Source of the DNA: an uncultured Clostridia bacterium
GTDB lineage: Bacteria > Bacillota > Clostridia > UMGS1883
Direction: 5' to 3'
NCBI GenBank assembly: GCA_947624455.1
Contig: CANQKL010000039.1
Coordinates: 1-11,536, forward strand
DNA: 11,536 nucleotides
Of this stretch, positions 5,974 through 11,536 are shown piece after piece. Each line of letters opens with the position of its first letter. Position 1 is the first letter of the stretch. The notes under the pieces are model-generated. The model worked only from the letters and a program-made list of their open reading frames with translations. It did no database searches and had not been told where the DNA came from. Made by a program: the position numbers and the translations under genes.

Positions 5974-7602
5974 ATGGAAGATTTTAAGAGTATTTTTGAG
6001 CGGGAGTATACCTGGGTGGAGGGCTATATGCGCAGCGTCCGCCGCTTTGGTGACAAGCAGGCCATGTATGACACTGAAACTGGCCAGAGCTGGACCTATA
6101 GGGAGTTAGACCGGGAAGTGAACCGGCTATCTAACGCCTTTAAGGCCGACGGAGTTGGCAAGGGAGACGTGGTCATGTATCAACTGCTGAATTGTCCGGT
6201 CTTTGTATTTACCTATGTGGCGGCTCACAAGCTCCGGGCCGTGAACAGCCCCATGAACTACAGGCTCAGCGCCGGGGAGATAGCTATGAATATTGACGAC
6301 TCCAAACCGGCGGTACTTATATTTGAGGCCGAGCAGGCCGAAGAAATACGCATGGCCGTAAAAATGGCGGCTCATAAGCCGCGGCGGCTGGTGGTTGTGG
6401 GAGGAGCCTGTCCCGATCTGGCGCGGACATATGAGGAGTATGTTGCCGCCAGCTCCGATTCAGAGCCGGAGGTCGAGGGTGAACATAACATTTACGATGA
6501 GACCACAAGGCTTTACACCTCGGGTACCACCGGGCGGCAGAAGGGGGTTCCGCTCACAAGCGTCAATGAGGTGCTTTCAGCCCATGACGTTATGATACAT
6601 TTTCCAATGAACCACACGGATCGAACCATGAACACAACTCCCTGGTTCCACCGGGGCGGACTCCACTGTGCCGGGCCTTGCCCCACTCTTTACGCCGGCG
6701 GCACAATATTCATACTCCGCCGGTTTAACGCCGACAAATGCCTGGAATATGTGGAAAAGTTCGCTATAACCTTTGTGATAGGCGTACCGACTGTCCTTGA
6801 CGCCCTGTCTGACGCTCAGGATAGGGACGGCAGGGATCTCGGCAGTCTCAGGGGCATAGTTACCATGGGAAGCGCTCTTGAGCGGGCGGCCTGCATACGC
6901 TACCAAAAGACTCTGACCCCCTATATCTTTAACGGCTACGGCACTACCGAAACCTTCTGGAACACTTTCCTCCGGCCTTTCGATCTGCCGGAGTACGCCG
7001 GAACAGCCGGCGGCTCCTGCGTTGACGACGAGGTGAGGGTGGTGAAGCTTTTTGAGGATCGCCGCGCCGAGCCTGACGAGCTGGCCGCCCAGGACGGCTC
7101 CGAGGTGGGCGAGGTGATAATCAAGTCCCCCGCCAAGTCTCCATACGCCTATTACAACAATGAGACCGAGGCGGAGGCAAAGTTCCACAAGGGCTTTGTC
7201 TATACCAACGACCTTGCGACCTGGACTGAAAACAGCTATGTGACGATCGTAGGCCGGAAGGACGACATGATAATTTCCTCCGGCGAGAACATATACCCCA
7301 CTCAGGTGGAGGAGGTTCTCAACTCCCATCCCAAGGTGAAGGACTGCATAGTTACTTCCGCGCCCGACAGAGTGCGGGGCGAACTGGTGACCGCCTATGT
7401 GGTGCGCTCCGACGACAGCCTGACAAGTGAGGAACTGGATGAGTACTGTAAGGAAAGCCCCATGATCGCCAATTACAAGCGGCCCCGGTACTACCGCTTT
7501 ATCAGCGAGATACCCCTGAACGTCACCGGAAAGAAGCTCCACTACAAGGCGCGGGCCATGGCGGCCCAGGATCTAAAGAACGGCCTGCTTTACAGAGTCT
7601 GA
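5974..7602 (+). CDS. Acyl-CoA synthetase, class I adenylate-forming enzyme (542 aa)
   Basis: The protein belongs to the AMP-dependent synthetase/ligase family. It activates a carboxylate with ATP to an acyl-adenylate and passes the acyl group to coenzyme A in the cytoplasm. Core motifs are present: the ATP-binding YTSGTTGRQKG (181-191), NGYGTTE (320-326), YTNDL (410-414, usually YxTGDL but with the key Asp kept), GRKDDMI (427-433) at the hinge, and the catalytic lysine in NVTGKK at Lys520. Length is normal for the family. GGAGGAG at 5961-5967 favours ATG 5974 with 6-base spacing. ATG 5971 or 5959 are in-frame alternatives, but 5959 would lie before the ribosome binding site. The gene is bounded by terminators on both sides and appears monocistronic. 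The substrate cannot be read from the sequence: the overall form suits medium- or long-chain fatty acids or an aryl acid. Confidence 0.88.
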   Translation: MEDFKSIFEREYTWVEGYMRSVRRFGDKQAMYDTETGQSWTYRELDREVNRLSNAFKADGVGKGDVVMYQLLNCPVFVFTYVAAHKLRAVNSPMNYRLSAGEIAMNIDDSKPAVLIFEAEQAEEIRMAVKMAAHKPRRLVVVGGACPDLARTYEEYVAASSDSEPEVEGEHNIYDETTRLYTSGTTGRQKGVPLTSVNEVLSAHDVMIHFPMNHTDRTMNTTPWFHRGGLHCAGPCPTLYAGGTIFILRRFNADKCLEYVEKFAITFVIGVPTVLDALSDAQDRDGRDLGSLRGIVTMGSALERAACIRYQKTLTPYIFNGYGTTETFWNTFLRPFDLPEYAGTAGGSCVDDEVRVVKLFEDRRAEPDELAAQDGSEVGEVIIKSPAKSPYAYYNNETEAEAKFHKGFVYTNDLATWTENSYVTIVGRKDDMIISSGENIYPTQVEEVLNSHPKVKDCIVTSAPDRVRGELVTAYVVRSDDSLTSEELDEYCKESPMIANYKRPRYYRFISEIPLNVTGKKLHYKARAMAAQDLKNGLLYRV

Positions 7603-7679
7603 ACCCCATAGACTGCGTCGGGAATTTTGCGGGTTTAAGATCGTGAGATGAAATTGATCAAGGTTGGGCTATAAAAAAC

Positions 7680-7712
7680 ATAAAATCTCGGGGCGTGTAC
7701 CCGAGATTTTAT
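7680..7712 (+). terminator. Rho-independent terminator after the acyl-CoA ligase
   Basis: ATAAAATCTCGGG (7680-7692) and CCCGAGATTTTAT (7700-7712) form a perfect 13-bp stem with a 7-base loop. The 3' side contains TTTT, and the symmetrical A-tract could also stop transcription from the right. It lies 78 bases after the ligase stop; the bases in between hold nothing recognisable. Confidence 0.85.
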
Positions 7713-7720
7713 ACTATAAT

Positions 7721-7850
7721 CGGGGTAGAAAAATCAATTTATTGATTTTTCGTAAGCGAAAGCGCCCGATGCGGAAGGGGTATTCGCTGGGGAAACCGTT
7801 CGGGTTGCCCCAGCGCTATGAAAAAGTTCGGCTTTATACCGAACTTTTTA
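7721..7850 (+). ncRNA. Structured intergenic segment, possible small RNA or leader
   Basis: There is no convincing gene between 7603 and 7948, but 7721-7850 can fold into consecutive hairpins. A perfect 10-bp A/T stem with a TT loop lies at 7729-7750. An interrupted stem lies at 7785-7815: CGCTGGGG pairs with CCCCAGCG and AACC with GGTT, around loop GTTCG. A terminator stem lies at 7821-7849. A TATAAT at 7715-7720 lies just before it but has no good -35 box. The GC-rich hairpin followed directly by a terminator resembles an attenuator or a short independent RNA. I do not recognise a known riboswitch or RNA family. It may also simply be stacked terminators. Confidence 0.3.
7821..7849 (+). terminator. 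Rho-independent terminator upstream of the AI-2E family gene
   Basis: AAAAAGTTCGG (7821-7831) pairs perfectly with CCGAACTTTTT (7839-7849) around a 7-base loop, and the T-rich ACATTTTTTCT follows. It ends whatever is transcribed across the structured segment. It precedes the putative promoter of the downstream operon, so that operon should be transcribed independently. Confidence 0.85.
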
Positions 7851-7861
7851 CATTTTTTCTA

Positions 7862-7890
7862 TTGCATTTTCCTGAAAATAGTAGTAGAAT
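7862..7890 (+). promoter_or_regulatory. Putative sigma-A promoter for the AI-2E family / GH51 / ECF operon
   Basis: TTGCAT (7862-7867) and TAGAAT (7885-7890) are separated by 17 bases and lie between the terminator and the coding region. Each hexamer departs from the consensus TTGACA and TATAAT by one or two bases. Transcription would begin near 7897, giving a leader of about 50 bases before the TTG start at 7949. Confidence 0.5.
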
Positions 7891-7948
7891 ATAAAATAGT
7901 TTATAGTATGCTGTGAATTGTTTACAAAGGACTGTGGAGGGTTGCGAT

Positions 7949-9241
7949 TTGAAGCTTAAGTGGAATAACGACGATCAGAAATATATAAAGCTGGGGTTGA
8001 CGCTATTTGGCGTTGTAGTCCTCAGCATATTGGCGTATCAGGTGCTTCAACAGATACCTATTCTCACCGTTGGGGTGAAAAAGCTGTTTGACTGCCTGCG
8101 GCCCATACTTTACGGCCTGGCCTTTGCCTATGTGCTGATACCCTGTCTGAACCTGTTTGAAAATTTAGCCGCCAAGATATTCAAAAACCCCTCCCGCCGC
8201 GGCCGGCGAATAATACGCATGGTCTGCGTACTCATTACCTGGGGCCTGACGCTGTCGCTCCTGTCAGCCTTGGTCATGCTTGTTGTTCCTGAACTGGCAA
8301 ATAGCGTCGAGGGCATAATCAACAACACCTCCATACAGGTGAACCGGCTGATACAGTGGATAACAAAGATACTCAAGGACAACCCCGAGATCCGCCGCAA
8401 TATAGTGGGTCAAATACGTAATCTGTACAAGGACTTCAACTCCATAATGAGCAACATCTCTAATCTTATGGAAATGATACCTGATACAGGCACCTTTGTG
8501 GCCAATTTGTCCAACGGAGTCATCAGCGCGGTCTCAACGCTGTTCCACTTCCTTATCGGCTTGATAGTGTCTATTTATGTCATGGGTTCTAAGGAACAGT
8601 TTATAGCTCAGACCAAAAAGCTGGTCTATGGCCTGTTCCCCGCTCACACCGCCAACGGCATTATCGGCGTGACCCGTTCGGCTCATCAGAAGTTCGGCGG
8701 CTTCTTTATCGGCAAGATAATCGATTCCATAGTTATCGGCATACTCTGCTTTATCCTGCTCTCCATTTTCCGCATACCCTACGCCGTATTAGTCAGCTTT
8801 GTAGTGGGCGTTACGAATATCATCCCGTTTTTTGGCCCCTTTATCGGAGCCATTCCCTGCGCGGTGATAATTATTTTGTCCAGCCCCTTAAAGTGCCTGT
8901 ATTTCATTATTATAATAATCGTGCTGCAGCAGGTGGACGGCAATATTCTCGGGCCTAAGATCCTCAGCAGCTCGATAGGTCTGTCCAGCTTCTGGGTAAT
9001 GTTCGCCATATTAGTTTTCGGCGGCCTGTTCGGCTTCTGGGGGCTAATCTGCGGCGTGCCGCTGTTTGCGGTAATCTATGAGCTGATAAGCGAGCTTATA
9101 AATAAAAAGCTCCACGAAAGGGCGATGCCCACGGATACCCGTATTTATGAAACTCTTGACCATGTGGATCCCGACTCGGGAGTTGGCATAAAATTAATAG
9201 AAAAGGATGATAAGGATGTATCTCAAGGTAAACAAAGATAA
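7949..9241 (+). CDS. AI-2E/PerM family membrane protein (430 aa)
   Basis: This polytopic membrane protein belongs to the family first named for the E. coli AI-2 exporter TqsA and PerM. Other members act as ion/proton antiporters or as peptidoglycan or sporulation-associated permeases, so the transported substrate is open. Predicted segments are at about 15-34, 51-70, 91-113, 192-212, 255-274, 278-310, 315-328 and 345-380, with a long soluble stretch at 115-185. Family signatures are NIIPFFGPFIGAIP (290-303) and QQVDGNILGPKIL (327-339). The start is TTG 7949, because GTGGAGGG ends 7 bases upstream. The in-frame GTG 7913 lacks a ribosome binding site and would add 12 residues unlike a family N-terminus. 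The gene overlaps the arabinofuranosidase gene by 26 bases, so it is the first gene of an operon. The C-terminal tail of about 50 residues is hydrophilic. Confidence 0.88.
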   Translation: MKLKWNNDDQKYIKLGLTLFGVVVLSILAYQVLQQIPILTVGVKKLFDCLRPILYGLAFAYVLIPCLNLFENLAAKIFKNPSRRGRRIIRMVCVLITWGLTLSLLSALVMLVVPELANSVEGIINNTSIQVNRLIQWITKILKDNPEIRRNIVGQIRNLYKDFNSIMSNISNLMEMIPDTGTFVANLSNGVISAVSTLFHFLIGLIVSIYVMGSKEQFIAQTKKLVYGLFPAHTANGIIGVTRSAHQKFGGFFIGKIIDSIVIGILCFILLSIFRIPYAVLVSFVVGVTNIIPFFGPFIGAIPCAVIIILSSPLKCLYFIIIIIVLQQVDGNILGPKILSSSIGLSSFWVMFAILVFGGLFGFWGLICGVPLFAVIYELISELINKKLHERAMPTDTRIYETLDHVDPDSGVGIKLIEKDDKDVSQGKQR

Positions 9242-11075
9242 GGTAAAGGCTCGGGTCAATCCCGATATGATAGGTTTGTTCTTCGAGGACATAAATTACG
9301 CGGCCGACGGCGGACTTTACGCCGAAATGCTGGAGAACCGATCCTTTGACTTTTTCCCAAGCAAGATCGACGAGTACAAATCGCCCCTCGCCTGTTGGAA
9401 GGCTGTCGGCGACTGCGAGCTTCTGCCGCGCAGGATAGACCCTATGAACGAGGTCAATCCAGGCTATGTCCATGTGACGGCCCGGCCCGGCGGCGGCCTT
9501 GTCAACAGGGCCTATGATGGCTGCTATCTTCAGGAGGGGGAGGAGTACAGGTTTTCCTTTTATTCCAGAGGCAATTATGGCGGCAAAATAGTTTTCAGCC
9601 TTGTCAGCGAGGGCGAAACCGTTGCCTTTGCCGAGTTTGACGGCGCGCCCGAAAAGTGGGAAAAAAGGGAGGCTGTGCTGTCGCCGTCCAAAACAGTCTA
9701 TGACGCGGAACCCCGAATCACACTGTCCGAGGCTGGCGAAATAGATCTGGATATGTGTTCCCTGTTCCCAAAAAAGACCTATAATGGCCGGGAAAACGGA
9801 CTCAGGCCCGACCTTGTTCAGGCGCTGAAGGACATAAAGCCCGGATTCATGCGCTTCCCCGGCGGCTGCATCGTGGAGGGCAACGGCCTTGCAAATCGCT
9901 ATCGCTGGAAGGACACCATAGGCCCCATCGAGACTCGCAAGGGCAACTGGAACCGCTGGCAGGAAGGCGGCGTCGGCGTGACCGCCACCAACTACTACCA
10001 GAGCTATGGCCTTGGCTTTTACGAGTACTTCCTTCTCTGTGAGGACATTGGCTGCCAGCCCCTTCCGGTACTGAACTGTGGAATGGGCTGTCAGTTCCAA
10101 TGCAAGGAAATGGTGCCTGTGGACGAACTGGATGAATACATTCAGGACGCCCTGGATCTCATCGAGTTTGCGAACGGAGATACCGATACCCCCTGGGGCG
10201 CCAAGCGGGCCGAGCTGGGTCATCCCGAGCCTTTTGGACTCAAATATCTGGCTATCGGCAATGAACAGTGGGGCGAGGAGTATTTCCGCAGGTTCGAGGC
10301 TTTCCAAAAGGTGATTTCCGAAAAGCGTCCCGAGATACTGCTTATAACCTCTTCAGGCCCAGCCTGCGCGGGCAAGGACTTTGAAGCCGCCTGGAGCTGG
10401 CTTGGCAGCAAGGAACCCGGTTTTGCCTATGCCGTGGATGAGCATTACTATGTACCCTCGAACTGGATGTTCGCCAACACTCACCGCTATGACGACTATG
10501 ACCGCAGCGGCCCTAAGATCTTCGCCGGTGAGTACGCCTGCCATGTGGGACGCGGTCAGCCCCGGCCCAACAATCTTGAGGCGGCCCTGGCCGAGGCGGC
10601 TACAATGATAGGCTTCGAGCGCAACGCCGACGTTGTGCGGCTGGCCTCCTACGCTCCGCTTTTTGCCCGTGAAAAATTTACTCAGTGGACTCCCGATATG
10701 ATATTCTTCAATAACCATGAGACTATGCTCACGCCTTCGTATTATGTACAGAAGATGTTCGGCAACAATCTGCCTGACTACACCGTTGAATTTTCCTGCG
10801 TCCACGGGGAAAACGTATATGTCAGCGCAGGCGTCAAGGACGGCGTTACGGTGGTAAAATTGGTCAATAACGACCTCCATCCCCGGACGGTGAACTTTGG
10901 CTGTCAGGGCGGTACAGCGGAGTACCTTACCGCCGAGGGAGAGCATCCCAAGGCCATAATGGAAAAGAAAAATACAATGGAGAAAAAGCTTGAGGTGGTT
11001 CCCGTTACCGAGACCTTCGAGGGCGCGGAATACACCCTAAAGCCCTTCTCCTTCACAGTCGTAAAATTCAAGTAA
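9216..11075 (+). CDS. GH51 alpha-L-arabinofuranosidase (619 aa)
   Basis: This is a retaining glycoside hydrolase that releases terminal alpha-L-arabinofuranosyl residues from arabinan, arabinoxylan or arabinogalactan fragments. The N-terminal signature FFEDINYAADGG lies at 22-33. A carbohydrate-binding-like beta domain spans about 70-180, and MRFPGGCIVEG opens the (beta/alpha)8 barrel. The acid/base is Glu350 in IGNEQWGEE, and the nucleophile is probably Glu439 in FAGEYACH. A C-terminal beta-sandwich ends with FSFTVVKF. The protein is longer than the roughly 500-residue bacterial intracellular type and matches the extended type with an inserted binding domain. There is no signal peptide, so it should act in the cytoplasm on imported oligosaccharides. 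ATG 9216 is preferred because AAAAGG (9201-9206) is 9 bases upstream; ATG 9207 is too close. It overlaps the AI-2E family gene by 26 bases and precedes the ECF gene by 13 bases. Confidence 0.93.
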   Translation: MYLKVNKDKVKARVNPDMIGLFFEDINYAADGGLYAEMLENRSFDFFPSKIDEYKSPLACWKAVGDCELLPRRIDPMNEVNPGYVHVTARPGGGLVNRAYDGCYLQEGEEYRFSFYSRGNYGGKIVFSLVSEGETVAFAEFDGAPEKWEKREAVLSPSKTVYDAEPRITLSEAGEIDLDMCSLFPKKTYNGRENGLRPDLVQALKDIKPGFMRFPGGCIVEGNGLANRYRWKDTIGPIETRKGNWNRWQEGGVGVTATNYYQSYGLGFYEYFLLCEDIGCQPLPVLNCGMGCQFQCKEMVPVDELDEYIQDALDLIEFANGDTDTPWGAKRAELGHPEPFGLKYLAIGNEQWGEEYFRRFEAFQKVISEKRPEILLITSSGPACAGKDFEAAWSWLGSKEPGFAYAVDEHYYVPSNWMFANTHRYDDYDRSGPKIFAGEYACHVGRGQPRPNNLEAALAEAATMIGFERNADVVRLASYAPLFAREKFTQWTPDMIFFNNHETMLTPSYYVQKMFGNNLPDYTVEFSCVHGENVYVSAGVKDGVTVVKLVNNDLHPRTVNFGCQGGTAEYLTAEGEHPKAIMEKKNTMEKKLEVVPVTETFEGAEYTLKPFSFTVVKFK

Positions 11076-11088
11076 AGGTCTGATAAAT

Positions 11089-11536
11089 ATGGCAAATAAG
11101 AAATATAATATCAGGACTATGGTGCTTTTCGCCATGTTTGTGGCAATAATCATCATTCTCGCCTCCGTGCCTATGCTGGGCATGATACCGATAGGCGTGA
11201 TAAACGCCACTACTATACACATTCCTGTCATAGTAGGCGCGATAATCCTTGGCCCTAAATTTGGGGCGGCGCTGGGCGGAGTTTTTGGTTTGACCAGTTT
11301 TATAAAGGCAACCCTGAGTCCCAATGTATCGTCCTTCGCCTTTTCGCCCCTGATACCCGTACCCGGTCTGGGGCGGGGCAGCCTGTGGGCGCTGGTCATC
11401 GCCTTTGTACCCCGTATACTGGTGGGAGTCGTAGCCTATTACGTCTACGCTCTCATAAAAAAACTTACAAAAAATGACGTTATATCCATGGGGGTCGGCG
11501 CTTTCATGGGTTCGGTTACAAATACGGTGCTGGTAA
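11089..11536 (+). CDS. ECF transporter S component (partial, 149 codons in window)
   Basis: This is an integral membrane substrate-binding subunit of an energy-coupling factor vitamin importer, which works with a shared EcfT and EcfA/A' module encoded elsewhere. A basic N-terminus (MANKKYNIRTM) is followed by a hydrophobic helix MVLFAMFVAIIIILASVPML. IPIGVINATTIHIPVIVGA and the glycine-rich GPKFGAALGGVFGLTSFIKA are typical of the RibU/PanT-like ECF fold. Later come SPLIPVPGLGRGS and a helix around VIAFVPRILVGVVAYYVY. The pattern reminds me of pantothenate-type (PanT-like) S components, but specificity cannot be settled here. The ATG at 11089 has AAAGGT about 9 bases upstream and lies 13 bases after the GH51 stop, so it is co-transcribed. 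The frame is open at the window end, so the C-terminus is missing. Confidence 0.8.
   Translation, partial: MANKKYNIRTMVLFAMFVAIIIILASVPMLGMIPIGVINATTIHIPVIVGAIILGPKFGAALGGVFGLTSFIKATLSPNVSSFAFSPLIPVPGLGRGSLWALVIAFVPRILVGVVAYYVYALIKKLTKNDVISMGVGAFMGSVTNTVLV

Noticed and set aside
6577..7542. Long reverse-strand ORF of 321 codons opposite the acyl-CoA ligase
   Set aside because: It lies wholly inside a gene with all family motifs, has no ribosome binding site or family resemblance, and its openness follows from the codon bias of the GC-rich ligase gene.
7721..7850. 6S RNA, SRP RNA or a known riboswitch
   Set aside because: None of the conserved cores I know for these classes (for example the SRP GGAAGGAAGCAG tetraloop region) is present.
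9096..10307. Long reverse-strand ORF of 403 codons opposite the AI-2E family gene and GH51 gene
   Set aside because: It spans the ends of two clear genes and its sequence shows no domain; it is a shadow of the GH51 reading frame.
1..11536. CRISPR array, IS element, tRNA or rRNA
   Set aside because: No regularly spaced direct repeats, transposase genes with terminal repeats, or recognisable tRNA or rRNA sequences were seen on either strand.

Overview
The window looks like a Bacillota (Clostridia) chromosome, probably a gut Oscillospirales/Ruminococcaceae-type lineage. The evidence is strong AGGAGG-type ribosome binding sites, consensus sigma-A promoters, TTG starts behind good Shine-Dalgarno sequences, an ECF-type vitamin uptake S component, and a recognisable 3' piece of the sporulation protease gene spoIVB. 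No ribosomal or tRNA gene is present, so the assignment is by inference.

Positions 1 to about 5710 are the right-hand end of an integrated mobile element. It opens with the tail of an unidentified gene and a small overlapping ORF. An 82-residue accessory protein of a type common in clostridial conjugative elements follows (369-617). A consensus promoter embedded in a 10-bp inverted repeat (629-670) then drives three large serine recombinases in a tightly packed operon (745-2382, 2383-4089, 4079-5632). The genes abut or overlap, and all three keep the catalytic serine, the SRxxR motif and a zinc ribbon. A 15-bp-arm palindrome overlaps the last stop codon.

At about 5711 the sequence switches in mid-gene to chromosomal DNA. 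The first recognisable residues are LSGSPIIQGGKLIGAVTHV, which match the SpoIVB peptidase around its catalytic serine (usually GMSGSP), and the frame runs to the natural C-terminus at 5842. The element therefore appears to sit inside spoIVB at the active-site codons. The N-terminal part of spoIVB should lie beyond the element's left end, outside this window. This is the main discovery candidate: either a recombinase-excisable intervening element in a sporulation gene, or an insertion that abolished sporulation.

Downstream is chromosomal DNA that reads as more GC-rich. A strong terminator (5856-5891) ends spoIVB. A monocistronic class I adenylate-forming acyl-CoA ligase (5974-7602) follows with its own terminator (7680-7712). 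A 230-base structured intergenic stretch with several hairpins comes next, ending in another terminator (7821-7849). A putative promoter (7862-7890) then leads an operon of an AI-2E/PerM-family membrane protein (7949-9241, TTG start), a GH51 alpha-L-arabinofuranosidase (9216-11075, overlapping by 26 bases) and an ECF transporter S component cut by the window end (11089 onward). The GH51 enzyme has no signal peptide and would release L-arabinose from imported arabino-oligosaccharides in the cytoplasm. Its functional link to the two flanking membrane proteins is not evident from sequence.
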